Shown: positions 13,979 through 24,864, counted from the stretch's first letter. The stretch: 64,000 bases of DNA from Hymenobacter siberiensis (GCF_018967865.2 NZ_JAHLZY020000001.1:4092001-4156000), one strand, 5' to 3'. Notes: a model not told the origin generated them from the sequence alone. Numbers and translations are program-made.

Positions 13979-16795
13979 TTACCCCCGGCCGCTGGCGGCC
14001 ACCAGCGCCCGCAGCGGCTCGTTGAAGCCGACGGCGTCCACCAGCTCCTCCAGCGGGAAGTGCAGGCGGTATTTCCAGAAGTGATTGGGGTTGCTGGGCA
14101 CGTTGATTTGCTCCTCGTGCGGGTTGGCGCGGCGCAAGTGGCTGTCCATGGCCAGTAGGTCCTGGAGCGGGAAGATGGCCCACATGGCCGGCGAGTGCAG
14201 GTGCTGCACCAGGATTTCGCGGGCCACCCAGGGCTCGCAGTAGAACGGGGCCACCTCGCGCCAGTGGCCAAGGATGGTTTCGAAGAAACGCTGGGTGCGC
14301 ACCCGGTCTTCTTCCCACCAGCCGCGGATGGTACTGGTGTCGTGGCTGCTGGGCGTGACCACGCTCAGGTAGGCGGCATCGTTGGGGTGGCTGAACTCGG
14401 TTTCGGGATTCGAGGGCATGCGCTGCACGTTGAGGCCCAGGATGCCGAGCTCCTTCATCACGCCGGGCACCGAGGCGGGCACCATGCCCAGGTCTTCGCC
14501 GCAGATGAGCATGTCGGTGGCGTAGCGCACGGGCGGCAGCTTCACGAGGCCCTGCTGCCGCCAGAATTCCTCGTGGCGGCGGAAGAAGAAGTCCACGTAA
14601 ATGTCGTCGTAGAGGCGGCGGCGGTCCTGGTCGGCGTCCAGCTCACGGAACGAGTAGCTCTTGTTCAGGGTAATGCGCGGGTGGTAGAAGTCGTCGCCGG
14701 CGGGTACGAACAATACTTCGTTCACCAAAGCAAACAGGCCTTTTTGCAGCCAGGCAAAATACTCGGCGTGCTCGGGCTGGGCGGATACTTTCTGGGCGAT
14801 GTAGGCTTCTATTTTGCGCTGGTCGCTTACGGCTTCCTTGAGGTGAATGCGGCCGAAGCTGGCATCGTTAAGGTACTCGTCGAACACGGCCTGGGCCTCG
14901 CCCTGGAAGATATCCTGGAGCATGTGCCAGCGGATGTAGGGCTCGCAGAGGCGCGAGTAATCGAACCAGCCCAGGCGGCGCTCAATCTCGTGGCGGTGCA
15001 GCGGCAGGGCGGGCGCGAAGTGGCCCAGCAGGCCTTCCACCGACTCAATGGGCATTTCCCAGATGCGGAAGAAGCCCAGGATGTGGTCGATGCGCAGCGT
15101 GTCGAAGTAGCGGGCGAGGTGGCCCATGCGCTGCTTCCACCACAGGTAGCCGTCTTCGGCCATGCGCTGCCAGTTGTAGGTGGGGAAGCGCCAATTCTGG
15201 CCGGTGGTGGAGAAATCATCGGGCGGGGCACCGGCCTGGCTGTCCATGTGGTAGAGCTCGGGCTGGGTCCAGGCGTCCACGGAGTGGCGGTAGATGCCGA
15301 TGGGCAGGTCGCCTTTCAGCACCACGCCACGGGAGCGGGCATAGGCCACGGCGGCGCGCAGCTGCTTGTCGAGGTGGTACTGGGTGAAGAAGAACAGGCC
15401 GTATTCGTCGTAGTCCAGCGCGGTTTCGGCGGTGAGCTCGGCCAGGTTTTGCGGGGTGCGGAACTGCGCGGGCCACTCCTGGAAATCGGCGGTGTGGTAC
15501 CGGTCGCGCAGGGCCGAGAAGGCCGCGTAGGGCACCAGCCAGTCGGCCTGACTGGCGTAGAACTCGCGGTACTCAGCATCGGACAGAAAGGCTGCTTTCT
15601 CCTGCTTGTACAGCAGCTTGAGGAACTTCCACTTGGCATTCATCACCGGCTCGTAGTCTACGAAATCCTTGGCGTTGAATTCGACTTTGAGCGTGGCCAG
15701 CTCCTTAGCGGCTTTCTTGTCTTTGAGGGCGGCAATGCCTTCGAGGTGAATAAACTGCGGGTGCAGCGCAAACACCGAGATGGCCGCGTAGGGGTACGAA
15801 TCGACCCAGGTATGCGTAGCCGTGGTGTCGTTGATGGGCAGAATCTGCACCAGTTTGAGACCGGTTTGCACGGCCCAATCGGTGAGCAGCATCAAGTCGG
15901 AGAACTCCCCTACCCCGAGGCCGGCGGCGCTGCGCATGGCAAACACGGGCAGGGCCACGCCGGCCCCGCGCCAGGTGGTGGCGTACTGATACGCCTCGTC
16001 GTTGAAGACGCGGGCTACGATGTAGTCCTGCGTGGCGGGCACCACGCGGTTTTCGCCGCCTTCCATGTCGAGGGCGTGGCCAGCGGCGGCGTCCCACATG
16101 GCGTATTTATAGTGGCAGTCCTCGCCGGGATTTTGCAGCGTCACGGTGCCGCTCCAGGTGGGGTAGTCGGCATCAGCGAGCACGAGGGCTTTGGTGTTGT
16201 CCCAGGCCCCCAGGGCGGGGTCGGAGCCGAGGATGCAGAGGCCGTGCTGCGGCGCTACGCGCGGGGCCAAGAGGCGGAAGGTGGTTTGGCCAGCGGCGGG
16301 ATACGTGGTGCCTGGCCCGGCTACAACTGTTTCGGCAGCAGCTTTGGCAGTCTTGGTTTTGGCGGCGGGCGCTTTTTTGGCTTTGGCGGCCGGGGTTTCG
16401 GCGGGGGCTTTGGCCGGGTCGTACCCGGTAGGGCGGCGGAACAGAACTTTGGTGAAGGCGGCGGTCAGCAGCTCGTTTTCGGGCTGGCCGGGGGCGCGCC
16501 AGTAGTCGGCCAGGTGCAGGCGAGGCGTGCGGGCGGCATCGTAGGCGATGGCGCGGTTGGGGCCGGCCTCCCAGTGCTCGCCACTGGTGTTGGCGTCGCG
16601 CAGCACATACTTATAGGTAAGCTCGCCGGCGGCGTCGGGCACGGTCAACTCAATGCTCCAGCAGGTGCTGGCTTCGTCGTAGTGCATGTCGGCAGCGGCG
16701 GCGGGCTGCCAGTTGCCGAGGTCGGGATGGGAGCCGCACACGGCCAGATGCTGGCCGAATACGGTGCGGTAGGGAAGGGAAAAACGTAGTATCAT
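13979..16795 (-). CDS. malQ: 4-alpha-glucanotransferase (GH77) with two N-terminal starch-binding domains
   Basis: Moves alpha-1,4-glucan chains between malto-oligosaccharides or glycogen; cytoplasmic. The 938-residue protein starts with two CBM20-like domains (about 1-105, FSLPYRTVFGQHLAVCGSHP; and about 150-255, TFRLLAPRVAPQHGLCILGS) separated by an Ala/Lys/Thr-rich linker (KAKKAPAAKTKTAKAAAE). This layout is typical of plant DPE2 and its bacterial relatives. The GH77 core has nucleophile Asp in LRIDHILGFFRIWEMP, acid/base Glu in CGEDLGMVP and the third Asp in PSSHDTSTIRGWWEE. ATG 16795 begins at the first CBM strand; a start at 16825 adds ten residues. It stands alone here, with no other glycogen genes nearby. 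Confidence 0.93.
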   Translation of the reverse strand: MILRFSLPYRTVFGQHLAVCGSHPDLGNWQPAAAADMHYDEASTCWSIELTVPDAAGELTYKYVLRDANTSGEHWEAGPNRAIAYDAARTPRLHLADYWRAPGQPENELLTAAFTKVLFRRPTGYDPAKAPAETPAAKAKKAPAAKTKTAKAAAETVVAGPGTTYPAAGQTTFRLLAPRVAPQHGLCILGSDPALGAWDNTKALVLADADYPTWSGTVTLQNPGEDCHYKYAMWDAAAGHALDMEGGENRVVPATQDYIVARVFNDEAYQYATTWRGAGVALPVFAMRSAAGLGVGEFSDLMLLTDWAVQTGLKLVQILPINDTTATHTWVDSYPYAAISVFALHPQFIHLEGIAALKDKKAAKELATLKVEFNAKDFVDYEPVMNAKWKFLKLLYKQEKAAFLSDAEYREFYASQADWLVPYAAFSALRDRYHTADFQEWPAQFRTPQNLAELTAETALDYDEYGLFFFTQYHLDKQLRAAVAYARSRGVVLKGDLPIGIYRHSVDAWTQPELYHMDSQAGAPPDDFSTTGQNWRFPTYNWQRMAEDGYLWWKQRMGHLARYFDTLRIDHILGFFRIWEMPIESVEGLLGHFAPALPLHRHEIERRLGWFDYSRLCEPYIRWHMLQDIFQGEAQAVFDEYLNDASFGRIHLKEAVSDQRKIEAYIAQKVSAQPEHAEYFAWLQKGLFALVNEVLFVPAGDDFYHPRITLNKSYSFRELDADQDRRRLYDDIYVDFFFRRHEEFWRQQGLVKLPPVRYATDMLICGEDLGMVPASVPGVMKELGILGLNVQRMPSNPETEFSHPNDAAYLSVVTPSSHDTSTIRGWWEEDRVRTQRFFETILGHWREVAPFYCEPWVAREILVQHLHSPAMWAIFPLQDLLAMDSHLRRANPHEEQINVPSNPNHFWKYRLHFPLEELVDAVGFNEPLRALVAASGRG

Positions 16796-17036
16796 GGGGC
16801 ACGCGGTGGGGTTTGGGAGATGCAAGATAGGGACTTACCAAGAGAGGATTTACGAAGCAGCGCGGGAGTAATTATGCTCAAACGGTTGCGCACGGACAGC
16901 CAAACGGGCCAGGGCTCACGCAGCTGAGCCGGGTCGCGTTCGGCCGGCAGGGCGGCGCGGCGCCAGCCAACCCCAGCAGTTGGTTTTGCGTTTGGAAGAT
17001 GCCTCTGCTTTGTGTTGCCGCTAATTACCTCCTGCT

Positions 17037-20000
17037 TTGTCCACTTTTCTGCGTCGTGCCCTCTACGGAATTCTAGGGTTAATAGCTCTGGTGCTACTCC
17101 TCGTTATCGGGGTGGTGGTGTTCTTACAATTCCCATCGGGCCAGGACTTTGTGGCCAGCCGCGCCGAAAGCTACCTGCGCGGCAAGCTCAAGACGGAGGT
17201 CAGAATCGGGAAATTCCGGACTGATTTTCGCCACGCCATCAACCTCGACGGTGTGTACCTGGCCGACCAGCAGCGCGACACGCTTTTATCGGTGGGCCAC
17301 CTCGGCGTCGACATTGATATATGGGCATTGCTGCACAGCCAGATAAATATTTCCAATGTTGAGCTAAACGACGGCCGCGTGCGCCTCACGCGCACCGAAC
17401 CCGACTCGGTGAACAACTACGACTTCATCATCGATGCCTTCGTGGACCCGAATGCGCCGGTCGATACCACGGCATCGACCCTGAAGTACAACATCGGCAA
17501 GGCGCGGCTCACGAATATCTACTTCACGCAGCTCGACCAGGTGACAGGCTCCGACATTCGGGCCCGCATCGGCGAGTTTGCGGCCAACATGGACGAGGTA
17601 GATGTGGATAAGTCCATCTACAAGGTGGGTAAAGCCGCGCTACACCGCTCGGCCATCAGCATCGTGCAGACCAAAACGGCCCCGCAGGTGGATAACCCCG
17701 CCCCATCTACGCCCATTGAGGTACAGTTCGGCATCAACCAGGCCACGCTCGACAGCGTGGGGTTTGTGTATAAAAACGCGCCCTCGGGCCAGTATATCAG
17801 CACCACCATCGGCCTGGCCGACATCACGGCTAAGAATATCGACCTGCAGAAAGAGCTGGTGGCGCTGGATAAGCTCACGCTCAAAAACACCACTTTTGCC
17901 TACGCCCAGAACAAGGACATTGCGGTGGAAGAGCGCGTGGTGAACCCCGCCGAGGTGGTGCGCAAGCTTGATGAGGCTGCCGACCAGAACAAGGCCGCCA
18001 CCGGCCAGCGCCTGGCCTGGAAGGTGACGCTGAACGAGTCTGACATCAGCGGGCTCGACGTGAAATTCGACAACTTCAACGAGCCCAAACAGAAGACCCG
18101 CCTGCCGGCGCTGGACTACAACCACCTTGCCTTCAGCGACCTGGTGCTGAACACCCACGACCTGAACTACACCGAAAACCGCACCACCGCCAAGGTCGAC
18201 AACCTGGCCGGCAAGGAGCAGAGCGGTTTTGAAATCACGTCGTGGCGAGCGAATGTGGTGTACGACTCGGTGCAAATCCGCCTCGATAGCCTCGATTTGA
18301 TTACGCCGCACACCCGCATCCGGCGCAAGCTGGCCATTGGCTACAAAAACCTGGCAGCTCTGAGCGATACCAAGCAGCTGGCGAACCTGAAGATTGAAGG
18401 CGACCTGCGCGACGTGCGTATCGGCTTCCGCGACATTCTGTACCTGGCCCCGCAGCTGGCCGGCACGCCGCCTTTCAACACCGGCCCCAACCAGAGCGTG
18501 CTGGTGAACGGGCTGATTGCCGGCCGCGTGGGCGACATGACCATCCGCAACTTCGAGTTTGTGGGCCTGCGCAACACCATTGTGAAAGCGCCCCGCATCC
18601 ACATCACCGGCCTGCCGGAAGTGGACGGGCGACTCTATGTTGATGCGAATCTAAAGCAGTTCAGCTCCTCGCGAGCCGATATTATGAGCCTTGCGCCGAA
18701 GGGCAGCATCCCGAACAATATCAGCATTCCGCCCACGTTCGCGGTGAACGGCACTTTTAAGGGCTACCCCACCACGCTGCAGTTCAACACCAACTTACAG
18801 GCCCGCACCAGCTACGGCGACCTGGCCTTTTCGGGCAACCTGGGCAAGGCGCAGGCCAATGGACGGCAGCCGCTGGTGGGCACCTTCGCGGTGAAGGCCT
18901 TCGATTTCGGCAAGCTGCTGAAGGACCCCACCATCGGGCGCGTCACGGCCACGGGCCGCATCAACGCCACCGGCAACCTGAAAGACCCCGGCACGCTGGT
19001 GGGCCAGGTGAATGCCAACGTGCAGAGCGCCCGCTACAACGGCTACACCTACAAGGGCGTGAAAGCCACGGTGGACCTCGACCGCAACCGCTACGTCATC
19101 AACGCCAGCAGCAAGGACGACCCCAACCTCGACCTCGACCTGACGGCCGTGGTGAACCTGCGCGACGCCAAAAACCCCACCTACGAAGTCACGAAGCTAA
19201 ACCTGCGCGGGGCTAACCTTACGGCGCTGGGCTTTTATACCGGCGGCGACCTGCGCGTGCAGGGCAACCTGGTGGCCAACCTGCGCGGCTCGGATTTGAA
19301 CTCTATCAACGGCACGTTCAGCGGGACTAAGATTGTGATTGTGCGCGACAACCAGAAGTTTCCGCTCGACTCGCTCAACGGCCGCATTGTGCAGAACGCC
19401 AACCGCACGCTGGCCGTCATCACCTCCGACATTGCCAATGTGCGCCTTGATGGCAACGTGCACCTCGGCGACCTCGCCACCGAATTGCAGCAGCATCTGG
19501 ACCGCTACTTCGACGTGCCCGGCGTGAAGTACGTGGCCAGCAACGCCGACCGGCATTTCACCTACTCGCTGCAGCTGAAAGACCCCAACCTGGCCACCAA
19601 GCTGGTGAAGGATTTGAAGCAGATTTCGCCCTTCACGCTCTCCGGCGACTATTCGCGGCAGGCGGCCCGCCTCACGGCCAATACCAGCATTCCCATTATT
19701 CGCTACGCCAACTACCGCATCGATTCGCTGAAGCTGGCCGTGGATTCGGACCCGAGCAAGCTCGACTACGGCCTCCGAATGGCCAAGGCCGCGCAGGATA
19801 CAACCCTGAAGCTGCGCCGGCCCAGCATCGTGGGCAACATTGCGAACAACAAGGTTTTCACCCGCGTGGCCATCCTCGGCGACTCGGCCAACCGCGAGCG
19901 GCTGGCCGTGGCCGGCACCCTTAGCACCCGCCCCGACGGCACCTTACCCGGCGAAAAAGGCGTGGTGTACCAGTTTGAAGCCGCGCCCGAGCAGATTATC

Positions 20001-22286
20001 AACTACGAAAACTGGACGGCGGGCGCCAACAATTACGTGCGCTACTTCCCCAGTGGCGCCATCGTGGCCGACGCCCTGAACCTGACCAACGGCCGCAGCT
20101 CGCTGGCCGTGCAGAGCGATAACCCCCGGGTAAAAACCTCGCCGCTGGGCGTGCGCTTCACCGATTTCGACCTGGCCGAGCTGGCCAAAGCCTTGCAGGG
20201 CACCGACTCGCTGGTGGCCGGCACCCTCAACGGCCAGGCCAAGCTGCGCAACCTGGGCCAGAAAAACATGGCCTTTACTGCCGATGCCACTGTCACGGGC
20301 CTGGCCTTCCAGAAGGTGCTCATCGGCGATATTGCCGTGAAAGCCACCAACCCCACGCCCAACCGCTACGACCTGGATGCCCGCCTGACCGGCGGGGCCA
20401 GCGGTTCTATTGGCGGCGAGGGCAACGATGTGCGCATAGCCGGCTACTACCAGGCCGATAGCAAGGAGCCCCTCAACCTGACCGTGGATGCCCAGCGCCT
20501 GACGCTGAAGCTGGCCCAGGCCTTCTCGGCCGGCCAGCTCCAGCAGGCGGCGGGCTACGTGCGCGGCCAACTCACGGTGAAGGGCTCCCCCTCGGCCCCG
20601 GTGGTGCGCGGCACACTCACTACGTCGCCCGAAGCGGCGTTTACCGTGACGCAGCTCGGGGCGCTCTACCGCCTGCCGGGCCAGGACCTGACGTTTGACG
20701 ACCGGGGCATCAGGTTCGACAACTTTACGGTGCGCGACTCGGCCGACAACCAGGCCGTGGCCAACGGCTACCTGCTGACCAAGGATTTCATCAATTACGC
20801 CTTCGACCTCACGGCCACCACCGACAACTTCACGGCCGTGAACAGCACCCGCAAGAACAACCAGCTGTTCTACGGCAAGCTGGTGGTGGACTCCCGCACC
20901 CGCATTACCGGCCCGCTGGAGCTGCTCAAAATCGACACCAACGTGACGGTGGTCGAGGGCTCCAACCTGACCATTGAATCGCCGGGCACGGATGCCAACA
21001 AGGTGGCCTCCGAAGGCATTGTGGAGTGGATTGACAAGAGCGCGCCCGTGGACACCATGCTGCAGCGGCAGCTGGCGCTGGACACCGCGAGAACGGCCAC
21101 CGGCTACGACATCACGGCCGTGGTGACGGTGACCGAAAAAACGCCCTTCACCGTGGTTATCGACCCCATCAGCGGCGACAACCTAAAGGTGCGGGCCAAC
21201 GGTACGCTCAATACCAACATCGACCCCACGGGCGCTATCACGCTCAGCGGCCGGCTGGAAGTGGCGCGGGGCTCTTACCATCTGTCACTCTACGACCTGG
21301 CTTCGCGCGACTTCATCATCCGGCCCGGCTCCAGCCTGACGTGGAGCGGCGACCCCTACAATGCCGACCTCGACGTGACGGCCGTGTACAAGGTAGAAGC
21401 TGCCCCCGCCGACCTGCTGGCCGCCCAGGGCCTCGACAATGCCGTGGCCAACACCACTGCCCGCAACCGCCTCCCTTTCAACGTACTGCTGAACGTGACG
21501 GAGAGTCTCAGCAAGCCGCTCATCGGGTTCGACATCATTCTACCCGAAAGCCAGCGTGGGGCGCTCGGGGGCCAGGTGGAAGCCAAGCTGGCCCAGCTGC
21601 GCCTGCCCAACCAGACCTCGGAGCAGAACAAGCAGGTATTCTCGCTGCTGATTCTGGGCCGCTTCCTGCAGCAAAACCCGTTTGATGCCAGTGCCAGGGA
21701 GAGCTTCGTGGCCACGCAGCTACGAGGCTCGGCCAGCGCCGTGCTCACCGACCAACTGAACAACCTGACCGGCAAGTACCTGTCGGGTCTGGGCCTCGAC
21801 CTGGGCGTGACCAACCAGGCCGACTACAGCAGCGGCTCGGCCAAAAGCCGCACCGACCTGAACGTGGCTGTGAAGCGCCAGTTCCTGAACAATCGCCTGT
21901 CCGTGCGCCTCGGCACCGATATTCCGTTGGGCGGCGCGGGCTCGCAGGCCACACAGGGCAGCAGCTCGGCCAGCAACTTTGCCGGCGACATCAGCATTGA
22001 ATACAGCATTCTGCGCGACGGCCGCCTGCGCCTGCGCGCCTTCCGACAGAATGCCTACGAGGACATCGACGGCCAGCTGGTTAAGACCGGCGCGGCCCTG
22101 GTGTTCCAGCGCGAGTACGACAACCTGCAGGAGCTGTTTGCCAAGCTGCCGCCCGCCGTGAAGGAGGAGCGCAAGCGCCAGCGCAAGGAGGAAAAAGCCG
22201 ATAAAAAGGCCTTGCAGAATTCCCTGCAAACCCCGCCCACAGCCCGCCTCGACAGCAGCAAAACCACCAGCAGCAAGACTAAATGA
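17037..22286 (+). CDS. tamB: TamB-like translocation/assembly protein (AsmA/DUF490 family)
   Basis: Very large (1749 residues) envelope-spanning protein. One N-terminal membrane helix (LYGILGLIALVLLLVIGVVV, about 9-30) anchors it in the inner membrane. It is followed by an AsmA-like start (SGQDFVASRAESYLRGKLKT), long repetitive beta-groove sequence, and the C-terminal TamB/DUF490 domain (about 1370-1700: PITGPLELLKIDTNVTV, SGRLEVARGSYHLSLYDL, IGFDIILPESQRGALGGQVE). TamB with its outer-membrane partner takes part in membrane-protein assembly and, in recent models, lipid transport. The start must be the TTG at 17037, since a stop (TAA 17022-17024) closes the frame just upstream and the next Met is internal. 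Its stop overlaps the start of tamL (ATGA), implying coupled translation. Confidence 0.92.
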   Translation: MSTFLRRALYGILGLIALVLLLVIGVVVFLQFPSGQDFVASRAESYLRGKLKTEVRIGKFRTDFRHAINLDGVYLADQQRDTLLSVGHLGVDIDIWALLHSQINISNVELNDGRVRLTRTEPDSVNNYDFIIDAFVDPNAPVDTTASTLKYNIGKARLTNIYFTQLDQVTGSDIRARIGEFAANMDEVDVDKSIYKVGKAALHRSAISIVQTKTAPQVDNPAPSTPIEVQFGINQATLDSVGFVYKNAPSGQYISTTIGLADITAKNIDLQKELVALDKLTLKNTTFAYAQNKDIAVEERVVNPAEVVRKLDEAADQNKAATGQRLAWKVTLNESDISGLDVKFDNFNEPKQKTRLPALDYNHLAFSDLVLNTHDLNYTENRTTAKVDNLAGKEQSGFEITSWRANVVYDSVQIRLDSLDLITPHTRIRRKLAIGYKNLAALSDTKQLANLKIEGDLRDVRIGFRDILYLAPQLAGTPPFNTGPNQSVLVNGLIAGRVGDMTIRNFEFVGLRNTIVKAPRIHITGLPEVDGRLYVDANLKQFSSSRADIMSLAPKGSIPNNISIPPTFAVNGTFKGYPTTLQFNTNLQARTSYGDLAFSGNLGKAQANGRQPLVGTFAVKAFDFGKLLKDPTIGRVTATGRINATGNLKDPGTLVGQVNANVQSARYNGYTYKGVKATVDLDRNRYVINASSKDDPNLDLDLTAVVNLRDAKNPTYEVTKLNLRGANLTALGFYTGGDLRVQGNLVANLRGSDLNSINGTFSGTKIVIVRDNQKFPLDSLNGRIVQNANRTLAVITSDIANVRLDGNVHLGDLATELQQHLDRYFDVPGVKYVASNADRHFTYSLQLKDPNLATKLVKDLKQISPFTLSGDYSRQAARLTANTSIPIIRYANYRIDSLKLAVDSDPSKLDYGLRMAKAAQDTTLKLRRPSIVGNIANNKVFTRVAILGDSANRERLAVAGTLSTRPDGTLPGEKGVVYQFEAAPEQIINYENWTAGANNYVRYFPSGAIVADALNLTNGRSSLAVQSDNPRVKTSPLGVRFTDFDLAELAKALQGTDSLVAGTLNGQAKLRNLGQKNMAFTADATVTGLAFQKVLIGDIAVKATNPTPNRYDLDARLTGGASGSIGGEGNDVRIAGYYQADSKEPLNLTVDAQRLTLKLAQAFSAGQLQQAAGYVRGQLTVKGSPSAPVVRGTLTTSPEAAFTVTQLGALYRLPGQDLTFDDRGIRFDNFTVRDSADNQAVANGYLLTKDFINYAFDLTATTDNFTAVNSTRKNNQLFYGKLVVDSRTRITGPLELLKIDTNVTVVEGSNLTIESPGTDANKVASEGIVEWIDKSAPVDTMLQRQLALDTARTATGYDITAVVTVTEKTPFTVVIDPISGDNLKVRANGTLNTNIDPTGAITLSGRLEVARGSYHLSLYDLASRDFIIRPGSSLTWSGDPYNADLDVTAVYKVEAAPADLLAAQGLDNAVANTTARNRLPFNVLLNVTESLSKPLIGFDIILPESQRGALGGQVEAKLAQLRLPNQTSEQNKQVFSLLILGRFLQQNPFDASARESFVATQLRGSASAVLTDQLNNLTGKYLSGLGLDLGVTNQADYSSGSAKSRTDLNVAVKRQFLNNRLSVRLGTDIPLGGAGSQATQGSSSASNFAGDISIEYSILRDGRLRLRAFRQNAYEDIDGQLVKTGAALVFQREYDNLQELFAKLPPAVKEERKRQRKEEKADKKALQNSLQTPPTARLDSSKTTSSKTK

Positions 22287-24775
22287 GACAGCTGCTCCGC
22301 CCCTCCCGCCCCTCATTCCAACACCGCCAGCTTTCGGTTGGCCGATATCTTAATTCTACCGTTTTGATTCCAGTTCGCCAGTTAACGAAGCGTTTTATCC
22401 CCTCTTTCACCTGGGCTACCCTGTTGCTGGCCCCGGTTGTGGTGCTGCTGGCTTCCTGCTCGGGTCTGAAATTTGTGCCCGAAGGCGAGCGCCTCTACAC
22501 CGGCAGCAAGGTGACCATTAAGCCACCGGCCGACGAGAAAACGGTGAACAACCAGAGCGCCCTGCAAACCGAGCTGGTGTCGGTGCTGGGGCCCAAGCCC
22601 AATAGCTCCATTCTGGGGCTGCGGCCTAAGCTCTACTTCTGGCACATGGGCATGAACAAGAAAAAAGGCTTGGGCAAGTTCTTCGCCGACAAGTTTGGCG
22701 AGCCGCCCATTTACCTGTCGCAGGCCAAGCCCGCCGCCGTGCGCGACCTGATAACCAACCGCCTGCACAACAACGGCTTCTTCAACGGCACCACTTCCTA
22801 CGAAGTAAAAAAGCAGGAGAAAACGGCCGAAATCGACTACACGGCCCTGCCGGGCAAGGTCTACCGTTTCACGGAGGTCACGTTCCCGCAGGGCGACTCG
22901 CTGGTGCGGGCGGCCATTCGGGCCACGCAAGGCGAAAGCCTGGTGAAGGTGGGCGACGCCTATAATCTCGCCACGCTCACCAACGAGCGTGTGCGCATAG
23001 ATGCCGCCCTGAAGGAGCGCGGCTACTACTATTTCGCGCCGGACTACATCGTTTTCAAGGTTGATAGCACCCTCGACCATAAGGCCACCGTGGACGTGCG
23101 CCTCAAGCCCAGCGCGCCGCCCAAGGCCGTACGCCCCTACTGGCTCGACCAGGTGAAGCTGAATACCAGCTACGTGCTCACGGATACCACCATGCGCAAC
23201 CCCATGCTTTTCCGGGGTTACCAGTATTTTCCGGACGAGGAAATATTTAAGGCGCAGGCCATTACCCGCGCCACCTTCCTGTACCCCGACAGCGTGTTCC
23301 GTCGCCACCGCCGCGACCAGACCCTGAGCCGCCTCATGAGCCTGGGCACGTTCCGCTTCGTGGAAATCCGCTTCAAGCCGGCCGCCGCCGGCGACACCAC
23401 CGTAACCGTACCGGCCGATGCCGTGCCCGGCAGCAACCGCTCGGTGGGCCTGCGCAACCGCCTCGATGCCGAGGTGCTCATGACCCAGCTCAAAAAGAAA
23501 AGCCTGCGCGCCGAGGTCCAGCTCACCACTAAAACCAACGGCTTCACCGGCCCGGCCCTGAAAGTGACCTTCCGCAACCGCTCAGCTCTGCGCGGCGCTG
23601 AGCAGTTGCTCATCAACGCCCTGGCCTCGACCGAAACCCAGACGGGCGGTGGCAACGGGGCCCTGGGCCTCACCAGCTTCGAGTACGGCATCAACGCCCA
23701 GCTGCTCATCCCGCGCCTGGTGACGCCCGATTTGCCGCTGCTCGATGTGAAGCTGCCCAACTCCGACTTCCAGCCCCGCACCAGCATCGCGGTAGGCGTG
23801 CGGGCCGTGACCCGCGCCAGCTACTTCTCGCAGAATTTCTTCAACGTGAACTACGGCTACACCTGGAAAACCAAGATAACCAACGAGCAGGAAATCCGGC
23901 CCATCGACATTACTTACGTCCAGTTCACCCCTTCCCAGACGTTTACCGAAATCCTGAACACGCCGGAGAAAAGCTTCCTGAAAAGCGCCTTCCAGCAGCA
24001 GTTTATCCTGGCCAGCTCCTACCGCTACACCTACAACCAGCAGTCGCTGGAGCAGCGCCGCCAGCAGATTTACTTCAGCGGCCAGATTGAAGGCAGTGGC
24101 AACCTGGCCCAGGGCATCGCCACGTCCATTGGCACGCCCAAAGGGCCCTCAGGCGGCAACACCATTCTGGGCAAGGAGTACAGCCAGTACCTCAAGCTCG
24201 ATTTGGAGGTGCGCGAATACTACCGCATCAGCGCCGACCCCACTTCCGGCAACCGCATTGTGGGCCGCCTGCTGGCCGGTATCGGCAACCCCTACGGCAA
24301 CTCGCGGGTGCTGCCCTACCCCAAGCAGTACGGAATTGGCGGCCCCAACTCGGTGCGAGCCTTCGCCGCCCGCGGCATTGGCCCCGGCGTGTACCAGGCC
24401 CAAACCGCCGACCAAAGAGCCAACCAGTTCTACGACCAGGTGGGCGACATCCGCCTCGAAGGTAACCTGGAGTACCGCCAGGACCTGTTTCCCTACGTGA
24501 AAGGGGCACTGTTTGTGGATGCGGGCAATATATGGCTGGTCAACCCCGACCCCGGCCGCCCGGGCGGCGAGTTCAAAGCCAGCTCCTTCCTCAACCAGCT
24601 GGCCGTGGGCGCCGGGGCCGGCATCCGCATCGACGTGCAGTTTTTCGTCATCCGCTTCGACCTGGCCTTTCCGATACAGGCACCCTACGGCACGCCCACT
24701 AAGCTCAATAATGACGGCACCCGCAGTCCCGATAAAGCGCCCAGGTTAAACCTGGCCATCGGGTACCCATTCTAA
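22283..24775 (+). CDS. tamL: BamA/TamA-family outer-membrane lipoprotein (TamL)
   Basis: Omp85-family protein of 830 residues and the outer-membrane partner of TamB. In Bacteroidota this homologue is a lipoprotein, called TamL, and here a lipobox is seen in VVVLLASCSGLKFVPEGE (Cys about residue 59). POTRA-like segments (about 140-440) precede a 16-strand-type barrel that ends in NLAIGYPF with a terminal Phe, the usual BAM recognition signal. A barrel motif NSVRAFAARGIGPGVY is present. The ATG at 22283 overlaps the tamB stop by four bases; an internal Met just before the signal peptide would shorten the long basic N-terminus and cannot be excluded. A large inverted repeat follows. Confidence 0.92.
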   Translation: MRQLLRPSRPSFQHRQLSVGRYLNSTVLIPVRQLTKRFIPSFTWATLLLAPVVVLLASCSGLKFVPEGERLYTGSKVTIKPPADEKTVNNQSALQTELVSVLGPKPNSSILGLRPKLYFWHMGMNKKKGLGKFFADKFGEPPIYLSQAKPAAVRDLITNRLHNNGFFNGTTSYEVKKQEKTAEIDYTALPGKVYRFTEVTFPQGDSLVRAAIRATQGESLVKVGDAYNLATLTNERVRIDAALKERGYYYFAPDYIVFKVDSTLDHKATVDVRLKPSAPPKAVRPYWLDQVKLNTSYVLTDTTMRNPMLFRGYQYFPDEEIFKAQAITRATFLYPDSVFRRHRRDQTLSRLMSLGTFRFVEIRFKPAAAGDTTVTVPADAVPGSNRSVGLRNRLDAEVLMTQLKKKSLRAEVQLTTKTNGFTGPALKVTFRNRSALRGAEQLLINALASTETQTGGGNGALGLTSFEYGINAQLLIPRLVTPDLPLLDVKLPNSDFQPRTSIAVGVRAVTRASYFSQNFFNVNYGYTWKTKITNEQEIRPIDITYVQFTPSQTFTEILNTPEKSFLKSAFQQQFILASSYRYTYNQQSLEQRRQQIYFSGQIEGSGNLAQGIATSIGTPKGPSGGNTILGKEYSQYLKLDLEVREYYRISADPTSGNRIVGRLLAGIGNPYGNSRVLPYPKQYGIGGPNSVRAFAARGIGPGVYQAQTADQRANQFYDQVGDIRLEGNLEYRQDLFPYVKGALFVDAGNIWLVNPDPGRPGGEFKASSFLNQLAVGAGAGIRIDVQFFVIRFDLAFPIQAPYGTPTKLNNDGTRSPDKAPRLNLAIGYPF

Positions 24776-24777
24776 GT

Positions 24778-24864
24778 GGTGAAATGGCGAGGGGGTGAGT
24801 TTGATGTTTCAATGGCGTATTTAGCGCAGTTTAAACATCAAACTCACCCCCTCGCCATTTCACC
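24778..24864. terminator. 32-bp perfect inverted repeat between tamL and convergent gene
   Basis: Arms 24778-24809 and 24833-24864 (beginning GGTGAAATGGCGAGGGGGTG) are exactly complementary around a 23-nt loop. It starts three bases after the tamL stop and ends ten bases before the stop of the convergent gene. It probably terminates both; there is no T-run. Confidence 0.75.

Noticed and set aside
14195..16789. 864-codon open frame on the plus strand opposite malQ
   Set aside because: Its codons are the exact shadow of a conserved GH77 gene with all catalytic motifs on the minus strand. Long antisense frames are expected at this GC content and the product resembles no protein.
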